This document shows, piece after piece, positions 1-10,265 of a stretch of 64,000 bases of DNA. Source of the stretch: Hyaloperonospora brassicae (taxonomy: Eukaryota; Oomycota; Peronosporomycetes; Peronosporales; Peronosporaceae); contig CANTFL010000174.1 of assembly GCA_947650285.1 (NCBI GenBank), positions 62,001 through 126,000 on the forward strand, in the 5' to 3' direction. Position 1 is the first letter of the stretch, and every line of letters starts with the position of its first letter. A program made the translations under genes and the position numbers. Below the pieces are notes generated by a model. It was not told the DNA's origin. It did no database searches and was given only the letters and a program-made list of their open reading frames with translations.

Positions 1-136
1 GAGGTCGTTCAACCGCAGGGACACCGGGCGCGACGTCATTCCGCTTTATTTGATCAGCGGATAAACGATCGCCTTATGCAAAGCAAATTAAAAGTACAGA
101 CAGTTAGCACTCGCATTCATCTTCGCTATAGCTGGC

Positions 137-435
137 TCAGAGCACATCGGCAACGGCGATGCCCGCACATGATGCACGCTCTCGAATCAAGCTGCTCGCC
201 TTCTTGCTATAGGTGCCTCCAAAGGCAAGTGACTTATAACGATCTGGCGCCAAATAAATCTCTGGCATCCACATGGTCACGGCGTGGTGCTTCTTCAAAT
301 ACGGAGTCATACCTTCAATTGATTCCAAGAAAGCGTCATGGCTTTAGTAAGTCTTGCTCCATTTACCCACAACCGTCGACATAATATCATGCTTCCGCAA
401 ATCCAAGTAATTTAGCAACGATAAACACAACGATT
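137..435 (-). pseudogene. Unrecognised decayed ORF
   Basis: An open frame on the minus strand (63 codons from the Met codon at 328) continues upstream with one in-frame stop near 355, giving roughly 95 residues of protein-like sequence with balanced composition and well-spaced Trp, Tyr and Leu. I do not recognise the family. The Leu/Trp/Tyr spacing is loosely like the C-terminal helical units of RxLR effectors, but no signal peptide or RxLR motif lies upstream. It could be the tail of a broken host gene or chance. Nothing else supported lies between 1 and 1650. Confidence 0.25.
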
Positions 436-1650
436 TATCAGACAACGGATAGGGAATCGATCAATCGTACACCTGCTGTCGTTATCCATGTTGCACACAA
501 TCAGGAGGACTCACATCACTGAATACGTGTCGCAATGACATGTAGGTAACTGGGCAATAGCAGATGCCCAGCTGAGCAGCCATCTGCTCCACCCTGGCCG
601 CCCGGTGCTTCGTATACAGTGTGAGCTGGCTGGTCTACATTGCCATGCATGACCGCTACTATGCATTCCGTCGATGTGTACGTCCATCACTAGGCATGCT
701 TACAATTGTGCATGTACCGTTACCGGTTTCACGTCGACACACGTGAACCGGTTTTACTGCTACTAGCAGACCGAGTGTTTGCGCTCTTACATTAGTAGTA
801 CCCACGACCTTAATAATGGTCACGGCTTTACTTCGCCGTCGGCCTCTAATTATCACGATGCCGTGAACATAATGGAGATCCTCTGCGCATTCCTCGCACA
901 TCGTGCTACAGTTCGCTACATGATCTTGTCTTGCGAGCGTAGATAATCTTCATTCACGCTACACCTTCGCACCATGCGAGCGTTAATTTCTACCCTGTCA
1001 GCGCTGACAATTCTTTTCGAGCATAGGTTATTGGTCGTCAATGCCGATTCCTGCTGTGCAATTGCAATCGGTCAGGTTAAATTTGCTGGTTGAGTGCTTC
1101 TAATTTCTTCTTAGTCAAACAAACGAACGAGCTACAAATAAAATCGTATTTTGCACTCACGGACGTGCCGTTGAATTGTCTGCAATTGAATGGGGACAAG
1201 CTCATGTGGGTTCGAATTGTGGTAGAGCGGGTATCGCCTTCCACTACACTTCAAAAAGACCGATGCGTGAGCTAACCTTAAAAGCTGTTTGGATAGCCGA
1301 CTGACGGAAAGTGTGCGTCTTGCCTTGCTCCTTTTCACCTTGTATTATGGGATCACATGTGCCCCTTGTATACACCATTGGGCTGTGGGAGAATACCCAC
1401 CCACCGATATTGTTTCCACAGATTTTAATGGGAGTGCGACATACCAGGCTTATGTGTAAGGCAAAGCCTCTTTTTTAAAGTACGATGCTGCGGGGCAGTA
1501 CCCTAGCGCAAACGGCAATCGACACGTGTTTTCTACTCAAGAATAATTAAGGAATTGATAATTAGATACAAAAGATAGACATATTATCGTTTGGTAGGGA
1601 TGCTAGAAAATCTCTGAAAGTATGAATCAGGTTAAACTAACCACATCTTA
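436..1650. other. No gene seen
   Basis: Only short overlapping frames of 61-80 codons occur, on both strands and without recognisable motifs. I see no repeat structure here. Confidence 0.5.
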
Positions 1651-1651
1651 T

Positions 1652-1790
1652 AACGGGGTGTAACCGTTACACTACTTGTTAGAAAGTTTTTTCTAACTAG
1701 TATACATTCAGGTATACCAATCGAGATATCCCTTTACATAGTAGGTATACACTGCAGCCAAGAGTAGCGGCTACAGTGTGTCGTAGTCCC
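1652..1790. repeat. Hairpin-rich LTR-like scrap
   Basis: Within 140 bases there is a GTGTAACCGTTACAC palindrome (1658-1672), a stem of GTTAGAAA with TTTCTAAC (about 1678-1697), and an imperfect stem of CACTG.AGCC with GGCT.CAGTG (about 1750-1778). The TGTAAC start and the density of short stems resemble the LTRs of the two Gypsy families elsewhere in the window, so this may be a fragment of a related LTR. No partner LTR or internal region is visible. Confidence 0.35.
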
Positions 1791-2214
1791 TTTTTGCTGG
1801 CAAGTAGATACAGACCCATTATAAGCAGATAGGATGCGATTCCTATTTGAGTGGCTCTCGTGGCTCAGATAAAACTCGTACTTTGGATGTTTTGGGGTAA
1901 ACATTTAAATACAAAAATAGAGGAATCATAATTTCACCCCTATTTATACTATTTTAATTTTTGGAACCAAAACAAGGTGTATTAAACAACTTATACGGAA
2001 TCAATAATGGCCTCTATATCAATTAATACAACGCACTACCATTCACATTATAACTTCACAACTACCGTAAGGAACTGCTTTATATTTGATGTAGTCAAAT
2101 AGGTTTTTCGATGTCAAGTATCCTTCAGCAAAGGAGATGTTCACGGCTCTCCAATTGAAAGCGCAAAGTTAAGTATTCTCTTTCTATCTTCATTTCCGAC
2201 TATATATAAGAATT

Positions 2215-3960
2215 ATGATTGTTGTGTGCAACCGATCGGGATCATTCAAGTATACTGCTGCCGCGCGAAAGACAAAGATTAAAGTTAAAGGATGCGAGTA
2301 TCAACTCATAGCGCGAACGATCGGCGTTGACAAGATGTGGCAGGTGCCTCAACATGAAGTAGCGGGCAACCATGACATGTCCACAAACCTCGACATGCGT
2401 TCTCGCGATAGAGAGCTAAAAATTGAGCACCAAAGCAAGCACATTCGACTAGAGAGAGCAGGTGTGCGACCAAAAGAGCAATTTGCGTTCATCAGACAGG
2501 AGTATCCGGACTTCTGCAGCGTAAGCTGAAACATAAAAAATGACAAGCAGAACTGGCGTAGAGAGTACTTGAACAGGCCTGTGCCGATTCAAGCGCTGTT
2601 CGACGAGCTACGGGCAAAAGACTACTGCGATTATCTCAGTCTAGACGCAAAGGGTCAAATCTGCAGCTTGATATTTGCAATTCCTTAATACATTGCTCTT
2701 GCTGCAGAGATGTGAGACGTCATCGTACTCGACTACACTTACTAGACAAACAAGTTCAAGATGCCCATGATCAATTGTGTCGACGTCACCTCGTTTGGCA
2801 AGTTATATTTCATTTGCACAACCTTATGTAAAGACAGGACAAGAAGAACTACGAATGGGCTTTAATCGCTCTTAAGAAGGTGCTTAAGAGTCGATGAAAT
2901 GACGAAGTTCCGCGAAATAAGGCCAGCAACAACTATTCGGCTCTCTTAAACGCTGAGCAGCAAGTATTTCAGGATGCGACAAGAATGCTGTGGCGCTGGC
3001 ACAATAAAAAAGTTTGTTGCTAGGTGCAAAATTTACTAAACGAATGGCGATGAATGGTAAGAGATGATCGCGGACTGGAGCGCTATCTGTTTTGCATCAA
3101 GTGTCGGAGTTTTCGAAGCACAATGGGACGAATTTTAGACCAAGAATCGACATCTCCTTTTCGTCACACGCTACCTGGATAGAACGTGGGTCAGCTCAAA
3201 GAGAATTTTCTTAAAGCGTGGATTGGAGACTTCTTAGACCTTGGCTTTTCCACTAAAATCTAGAGCTGAGTCAGCACAGTCGTACCTGAAGAGCTTTTTG
3301 CGATCGTCGGTTGGTGATCATCTTACAGTGTTTAAAGTCTCCACTTGGCTATCGAGCATTAAGTGGTGAAGCTGAACATGATGCACGCTAATGATCTCGT
3401 GAAACGACTATCATTCCCAGCGGCGCCCATATACACCCATGTTGTGTATAAGGTTTTAGTTAATGCGCTCACCGTCATCCACGAACACCATGCATCCATC
3501 TACCAATGCGATTTCAAGTTCCAATTGACTACTGGACTATTGCGCAAGAACTCTGCTCAAAAAGAAATCAACGCTGATGCACCCTTCACACTAAAAGATT
3601 TCGACTCGCATTGGTGGTTGGAAAAGTTTACTCCAGCTTCGCTGGAGGGAATGTGAAAAGCAACGCTCGTATGGATGACTTGATACCAGATCTATTTGTA
3701 AGTATTCGACTCAGCACCAACACATAAGAAATTTAATATTCGATCCCACATCACTGATACAATTTATACGGGTCCAAGCGTGTCGGTAAGAGAAAAAGTC
3801 GAAACAAAAACAAAAGGAAGACCATCCGGAGCAATAAACTGACGAAAGCAGCTGCGAGACCCGTCTAAGTTTGAGTATATCGAGGGGTCTGCTATCTTGA
3901 CTCGGAAGTGCAGTATCTGCAGACAATATGGACACAACAAGCGCTCATGCATGAACTTTG
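2215..3960 (+). pseudogene. MULE (Mutator-like) transposase, degraded
   Basis: Plus-strand frames read, in order, like an oomycete MULE transposase. An N-terminal FAR1/FLYWCH-like DNA-binding region is at 2215-2529. A core segment is at about 2565-2830, with the VLDYTY..NKFKMP block that normally carries the first catalytic Asp. A second core block containing DWSAICF is near 3060-3190. A C-terminal region is at 3363-3656. A CX2CX4HX4C zinc knuckle (CSICRQYGHNKRSC) is at about 3907-3951. Stops and frameshifts separate the blocks, so no functional protein is possible. I could not identify terminal inverted repeats. Family membership is from remembered motif order and is fairly secure; the subfamily is not. 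Confidence 0.7.
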
Positions 3961-3989
3961 CAAGGGTAAGGGAGATACTCAGTAGCGTA

Positions 3990-5150
3990 CAGCGATCGTC
4001 GAATCGGTAAGAGGTGTGGGCACAGTAAAACAAGCATCACTCATTGGTCAAGGCGAATAGAGCATCGTGGTCAATGTATCATCAGCTGTGTGGTTATAAA
4101 CACACCAAAAAAAACAACAAAACAAAACGGAAGCGCACCTGCGGGTCGTACGGTACGAGAAATCAGAATGTTTGCAGTCTGCTTTGTTCCCGATTATCGT
4201 AGAGATGATGTAGGGTCGGTATTGCAGTATACGACCCGTTTTCACTATTTTTGTTATTCTTTGTCTTGACCCCTTTATTGTAGTAAGCCGTTAGACTATG
4301 TACCAGCATGTGATCCGATTATTACGCAACCACGGCACTGTGAAGCGTTCGTAAGACGCAATAAACATTTTCCTGCACAGTCGTGTAGAGCTCCTTTGAG
4401 ATCACGCTCGTGCGCAACTGTCATTCGAGAGATTCTACATCTCTATAATTTATATTATGGCCATTACAGGCGTGTTCAACATCCGCTTGACCTTATAAGA
4501 GAACATTTTTCATTGCTGTCGGCTATGATCGAGAGTATAGTATATCTTTATACAACACGTATTCGATAACACTTATATACCCGCTTGTCTTCTGCAGCAC
4601 GAAATATAAAAGGAACTATCTTTTAGCCCTCTCTGTTAATCTCACCTACTTGTTGTAGTACTGCGAAAATGTATGTATTTACTAGCTTTTGGATCTTCGT
4701 ATCTAGAAGCTCACACATATTCAATTTTGGTGTCTCAACCATTCGTGATAACATTGTCGTTCGCCAGTTGAACACGCATTATTCCAACGCGCATATTACC
4801 AATGGACGTAGGAAAATGTTGTACGCAATTTTATCTTATTATGCAATATTGATACGCGGCGTGTGACATTGTGCATCGCACTGTGAAATAATATAGAAGT
4901 TACCCTTTTTTGGTTCCAGAGGAGTGAAAATATCATTACGCTAAAAATGTATAGTTTATATAAATCTATAATCGACACACGCTAACACGTGTGTCTCTTA
5001 AACTTCCTCGTTAGATCATAGTGTAAGCAACGTCACGGGTTTCACTACCGTTACACCTAGTAGCAATTAGTATTCCGTCTAGCGACGTAGATAGGCGCCC
5101 CGATGCAGAGCTCTGCAGGTGGGGTGTTCGATCATGACGACGTACAACAA
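3990..5150. other. AT-rich, no gene seen
   Basis: Only short random-looking frames of 60-65 codons are present, with AT-rich sequence and a short AC-rich homopolymer stretch near 4085-4125. The MULE 3' end may lie here but I could not find it. Confidence 0.5.
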
Positions 5151-5189
5151 CTCACCACGTCGAGTGGGAAGCACTACGCCGCCTAAAAG

Positions 5190-5653
5190 TCGTGTCTGGC
5201 ATCAGTGCTGTGATTGCCGTACTCAGAGACCCGCCGAAGATCCTCGACCGTGAGCACGTCGATTTGCGTCGGTAAGCTTCAGCTCCCACGATCGTCAAGA
5301 AGTCAGAGGTAGTCAAGCTTGTTATCGCCAGCGACAAAGCGATGGGTCAAAGCGTCTCGCCTTCAATCGCTGGCTCTGCGAGGTGGGTATCGCTACCCAA
5401 GCTCGCCAACTCACGTTTCACACCTCGCGAACCCGTTTCCTCCTCTCCGAGTTGACAGGGAATGCGAAAAAGTGGGCGCTGGGCAAGCTTTTCGCTTGTC
5501 CGGGGTGATTCCCGGATCTCAAGGCTTTAAAGAAAGACTTACGCCTCGCGTTCGAGCCCCCCCAGGATGAGCACCACCACCTATTGGCTTTCCTCGCGAT
5601 AAAACAAGGTCGATCCTCGATGTTGGATTACATCCAACGAGCTTAACAGTTGA
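5190..5653 (+). pseudogene. Old Gypsy element, gag part
   Basis: Plus-strand frames, with small indels and at least two stops, read like the capsid region of an oomycete Ty3/Gypsy gag: a block like RFLLSELTGNAKKWALGKLF, then a region like LRLAFEPPQDE, then a MLDYIQRA segment. The reading stops exactly where alpha1 begins at 5654 and resumes at 13348 on the far side of alpha1 (LALCIATDPIDKVT), so this is the left part of one host element later split by insertions. Its own LTR is not identified. Confidence 0.7.
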
Positions 5654-6185
5654 TGTAACGGGGTTACACGTCGATTAGTAGTCGACAATAGGTGTCGTGC
5701 ACACAAAGGATGTGATCCCGTTTAAAGTAATATTAGAACACAGTATCAGTTGTTGAAGACTGATGTCTGTCAACCATTGATTACGAGATCTTTTGATAGT
5801 TTTATTTAGGTCATAAGTGAGTAGGTTATTTACTTTGTTCTACGGTGTTCTTTTAGGTTAAAAGAAGATATAAAATTCAGTCCTCATTTTGATCAACAAA
5901 AGACACGTGCCTCTCTGAGGCGTCTTGCGATCGTAAGAAAGTAGCAACGCCTCGTAAAGGCAGCTGCTCTTGAGCACTCTGTGCTGCAGTTCTCTTGAAT
6001 CGTTTGGTCCCCTTGGAACAGGGACCGTAAGTTCTTTGAGCTTGTTGACTCTTTGAGTCGGGTTCTTTGAACCAACCCTTAGCTCTCGGAGCTGTTGACT
6101 CTCTGAGTCGGGTTCGTAGAACCAAAGTTGCTCGTAAGAGCGTTAAGTCTTCCTCTGACTTAAATAGCTGTGTAGCTCCGCTACA
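5654..6185 (+). repeat. 5' LTR of alpha1
   Basis: Starts TGTAAC and ends CTACA, 532 bp, the same length as its 3' partner. It opens with a TGTAAC/GTTACA hairpin. Downstream of a likely Inr (5884) the R-U5 part is a chain of about 13 short hairpins (5909-6177), mostly 5-bp stems with 3-nt loops. Its U3 differs from the 3' LTR at many positions around 5700-5727. Confidence 0.9.
5884..5890 (+). promoter_or_regulatory. Inr-like motif in alpha1 5' LTR
   Basis: TCATTTT fits the oomycete initiator consensus TCAYTYY and lies just before the hairpin chain, so transcription starting here would put that chain at the very 5' end of the element RNA. The corresponding base string in the 3' LTR is CCATTTT. 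This is inferred from the motif only. Confidence 0.4.
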
Positions 6186-6187
6186 CT

Positions 6188-6205
6188 TGGTAGCACTTAA
6201 AGTCG
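6188..6205 (+). other. Primer-binding site of alpha1
   Basis: TGGTAGCACTTAAAGTCG follows the LTR end after a 2-nt spacer. TGGTA matches the complement of a tRNA 3' end (TACCA). The beta family has the closely similar TGGTAGCACTTTGTAGT at the same place, so both families probably use the same or a related tRNA primer. The exact tRNA cannot be named from this window. Confidence 0.65.
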
Positions 6206-6261
6206 ATATACGCCTGAGTCGGTAGCATTGATACTCTGTAAGGATAGTGCAATCCACACCC

Positions 6262-7276
6262 TTCTCTGAGTCCCAAAAGGTCGCGCTTCATAAGCTGACC
6301 GCGGCCGTAGTCCCAGAATATGTAGAGGTTCTAGCTGCACAAGGTCCCGATGTGCTCAATTCACGAGTCGAGACCTTCATGCAGTATAAAATGTCCCTGT
6401 TAGGGCAGGTTCAAACCAAGTAGCGTCGGCTATGCCAACACGCTACGTGGCAATGACAAATGAAGAGGCTAAGCCTCTTCCCCTTCGGGTGGACGTTAAA
6501 CATTACTCCAGGAAGGAGGAGAAAACCTGACCCTCTGGATCCGTGAGATTAAGTTGGCCATGAGCTCTGGCCTTATCTCACTGGAGTATCAGCGGGTCTC
6601 GCTGGCCATCTCCAAGCTCGATGGAAGAGCTATAGAATGGGCTCTGACGTGTGGCACGTCGGTCGACTTGGCGTTTCCCACATGGGATTCGCTCAAGTTA
6701 GACCCATTGCGAGTTTTCTCGCCGCCTAACCAGGCCTATCGCGTGCGCTCACGCTTCTTGTCTACCCGTCAGGGTAAGAACTGGCTAACGGACTATGTCC
6801 AAGAGTAGAGAACTCTGATGGCTGCTATGCAGTCTGACCCTCTCCCTGAGACAGTCTATGTGACTGTCTTCATGGGAGGTCTTCGTAATGGCGTTGCCAG
6901 GACCGATGTGTTTCGGGCCCATCCCTATACTTTTTGGGAGGCTGTTAGCATCGCTCAAAATGCTGAGCACAACTTCAAGTCGGCCAGACTTGGTTGGAAT
7001 GGGTACAACCCAAGCTTTGCGAGGGCAACCTCTGCGAGGACCTCGGCTTACTGTTAGCCAGAACCGATGAATGTCAGCCATGCTGAAGATGAAGGTGAAG
7101 CGGAGCTTCGTGTTGCAGAGCAACGACAAGAATTGAGCCGCTGTTTTATATGCGGAAGCACTAAACACTTGCGTCCTACTTTTCCTTTGCATAAGCAACA
7201 ACCGACTCCTATGGGTCGAAACCCCAGCCACAGCCAGAAACCTGGTATGGTACGGGGAAACGTCGGTACCCAGTAG
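6262..7276 (+). pseudogene. alpha1 gag
   Basis: Capsid-like sequence begins around 6262 (SQKVALHKLTAAVVPEYVEV), then runs through 6554-6808, 6818-7057 and 7067-7276, the last three in one frame separated by stop codons. It ends in a zinc-knuckle-like stretch (CFICGSTKHLRPTF, about 7141-7182) in which the fourth ligand of the CX2CX4HX4C pattern is Phe. The alpha2 copy has the same stops and the same lost ligand. In an intact element this protein would package the RNA into virus-like particles in the cytoplasm; this copy cannot. Confidence 0.75.
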
Positions 7277-7332
7277 GTTCGGGGCGCCCTAATGGGGTAG
7301 AACTGAGTTCTGTTTCTTCTCTACGAGGTAGA

Positions 7333-7728
7333 GTGAATCAGGGCTTAGACCCACCGAGCTCTGTGCCCACCAGCACAGAGCGTGGATACAAGCCTGGCTT
7401 GTTAGTCGCCGAGGCGAAGATTAAAGGCTTTGAGAAGCATTGTTCGATCCTAATCGAATCCGGAGCATCATGCAATTATGCTCGACGTCGTTCCCTTGAG
7501 GGAAGTCAGCGATACGCTGAAGCGCTCAAAGCGCATGAGGGTGATTCAATCACCGTTCTTTTAGCGACTGGTAGTCGCGTCACGGTGCCTAAAGTTCCGT
7601 TGAACTTAGGTGTGAAGTTTTTGGACTTTGACAGCATTGAACGCTGTCTTGTACTCGATTTGGATTCGAGATATGATCTCATTCTGGGTATGGATTGGGT
7701 TGAACGCCATGAGCCATGGATTGATTAG
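7333..7728 (+). pseudogene. alpha1 aspartic protease region
   Basis: A 131-codon frame contains the retropepsin pattern: LIESGASCNYARR, where the family normally has D(S/T)GA, and later DLDSRYDLILGMDWVERHEPWID, matching the Gypsy D..DLILGM.W...H.P.ID block. The catalytic Asp is Glu in both alpha1 and alpha2. The frame differs from gag (frame 1 versus frame 2), so a shift or break lies between them. Confidence 0.75.
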
Positions 7729-7946
7729 AGGTCTAAGACCTTAGGCGCCACGCGCAATGTTCCGAGCGAAGCTTTGGAGAGTCATGAGCTCACCTTTGCT
7801 AGGCAACAAAAGCGCTATCGGCACGAGCCATTGACGAGAGATGTCAATTTGCTGGACATTGGTATGTCAGAGTTAATTAATTTAATGTCAATGACATCAA
7901 TATTGATAGGAGCTCTTTCACCGTATGTGAAGGGAGTTATAATCCG

Positions 7947-10265
7947 TTGAGTGATACTCGTTGTGATACTGAGTCACTTCATGCTGCAGGCATGGTTGAC
8001 CTAGGGCCGAGACATCAAGAATGTAATTCCTCTGATGTGAGTGGGGTGGCACGTAAAATTCAACCGATTGAGGGTGGCCGAGGTGGCACCTCACTGAATG
8101 TCGGTAATGACATTGATGGCGAAAAGCCAGAGTGTTCAGGGCTAGGCCTGGATGCTGTACGTGAAGTAGTACGTGTCAATCCACTGGGTGAAGTGTTTTG
8201 GGTTACGTAACACTTCACCAGATTTCGTTCAAGACATAAGCTCTCGTATAGCCACGGGGACCCTACTTTCCGGGCCACTAGGAGGCTATATGTTTCTCTG
8301 AGGAAACAATCTAAGCGTAGGGTGGCAACTGTTAAGCGCCCAACGTCTAAGAAGTCACGAAGTGACAATAGTAATAATACACTATATACACTAATCAATG
8401 AGTTGACTAGCCAGATTGATGGCAGTATTAGTCCTGAGACTCTTCCATCCTTGGATACTATCTTTGAACTAGACGAAATGTCTGACGGCGAATTTAGCCA
8501 AGCCTTACAGGCAGTAGAATTGTTCGAGTCAGTGGTCATTCGGTCGGATATTGAGTTGAACCCATCCTCGTTATTGGACGAGTCTGTCCTTGAGGGAACA
8601 AAGGCGGCATTGGATGCCCGTAGTGGATCGTCGATCCTTAGGGATCCTCTTGATACGTTCGATCCTTTGGTAAAGGAGTTTCAGGACGTGGTGTGTCACA
8701 ACCCACCGTCCGTCTTATCCTCCCGATAGATGTGTACGTCATGAAATTGACTTGGTTCCTGGAACTAAATACTGCGTAGTTCGGTAGGGGCCTCTACCAA
8801 AGTAACAGTGTGACGTCATTGACGACTTCTTTCGTGCAAATCACGCGGCAGGTATGGTAAGTGAGAGCAAGTTTCCCCATTCCACACCAACCTTCTGTGT
8901 CAAAAAGCCCGATGGGAAGTGGCGCATTGTTCATGCTTACAATAAGCTTAATGCGGCCACCATTCCGGCTTAGACACCAATTCCGAGGAAGGATGTTCTT
9001 CAATATAATATGGTGGGATGTACAATGTACAGTGCGCTCGACTTAGTCGATGGTTATTACCAGCTGCTTATGCGAGAAAGCGACATTCCGCTGACAGCGG
9101 TCAGCACTCCGAGCGGTATGCTCTGGGAGTGGATTGTTATGTCGCAAGGGTTAACAAATGCCCCGGCTACATTCAATAGTCTTATGACACAATCGTTCAG
9201 ACCTCACCGAGGTTATGCACAGACCTACTTTGATGACACGTTTGTCTATAGTCGTGCTATGAACGGTCGGTCAGATGTGGACAATCACATTGACCATTTA
9301 CGAGCGGTGCTCGAGTGCATGCGCACGAATAAGTTGTACACCGATGCATCTAAGTGCATCTTTGGTGCAGAAGAGATTCTCTTTTAGGGTGCTTTATTGG
9401 TAAGCGCGCCCTTAGAGCGGATCCTGCTAAGGTAAAAACCATTGTTGATTGGCCAGTTCCAAAGAACCAAAAGTACTTACGTAAGTGGCTTGGACTTGCC
9501 AATTACTTGCACAAGTACAGTGCGAATTACGCAGATATGGCTCGGCCATTATCCAATTTTCTTAGTAAGGATATGGATTGGTGCTGGTCTAGCACCGAGC
9601 ATGATGCTTTTCAAGCAGTAAAGGAGAGTCTCCTTCATGCGCCAATCTTGGCTTTGCCTGATCCTGATTGATCTTTCAGTGTCGTCTGTGACGCATCTGA
9701 CTTTGCCATAGGCAGCGCTCTATTACATACAGATTCTGATGGACGGGAGCGCGTCATTGCGTTTGAGTCTCGGCAGATGAAGGCGTCAGAAAAGCACTAT
9801 CCTGTTCATGACAAAGAGCTACTTGCAATGAAGTATGCTCTCGTTAAATTCAGAGTTCATCTTCTTGGCTCCAAGCCGTTTGTGATCTATTCAGATCATG
9901 CGTCACTACGCACTGCAACTCATTCTCCTCACCTCTCTCAGAGAATGGCTCGTTGGCTTTCCTTCTTTGCCGAGTACAACTTCGAGGTGAAGCATAAAAT
10001 TGGCAAGCATAATGCTTTGGATGATGTGTTTTCACGCAGGCCTGACTATGAGCTTGCTCATGTTACGACTCTGTTGTCGTCGTTCACTGACCTCATCCGT
10101 ACGACATACGACAAGGATGAAAATTGTATAGCTCTGCTACGTGCTCTAGGCAGCGAGGGGTTTGAGGACTCAGACATAGAATTTTCGGCACGATTACGTG
10201 CGAGGTTACATCGATATTCTATCGATATTATATCGACCAAGGCTTGTTGTGCTATAGAACGGGTG
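7947..10265 (+). pseudogene. alpha1 reverse transcriptase and RNase H
   Basis: A linker (7947-8210, 8322-8729) leads into RT. The HEIDLVPGTKYCVVR-like block is at about 8730-8790, FCVKKPDGKWRIVHAYNKLN at about 8893-8952, and the YFDD catalytic box within TYFDDTFVYSRA near 9226-9261. RNase H begins near 9675 (VVCDASDFAIGSAL) and includes HDKELLAMKYAL near 9808. In-frame stops (around 8785, 8971, 9387, 9671) and at least two frame changes interrupt it. The YFDD box itself is intact. The nearly identical interruptions in alpha2 show that most damage predates or is shared through homogenisation. Confidence 0.85.

Noticed and set aside
5909..6177. Hairpin chain as a CRISPR-like array or tRNA cluster
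   Set aside because: Stems differ from each other, there are no constant repeats with spacers and no cloverleaf; the organism is a eukaryote and the chain lies within an LTR.
8060..8539. 159-codon minus-strand ORF in alpha1 (and its alpha2 mirror at 18821-19300)
   Set aside because: It is a shadow of the pol linker frames, with no motif and none of the positional conservation seen for the 3' antisense ORF.
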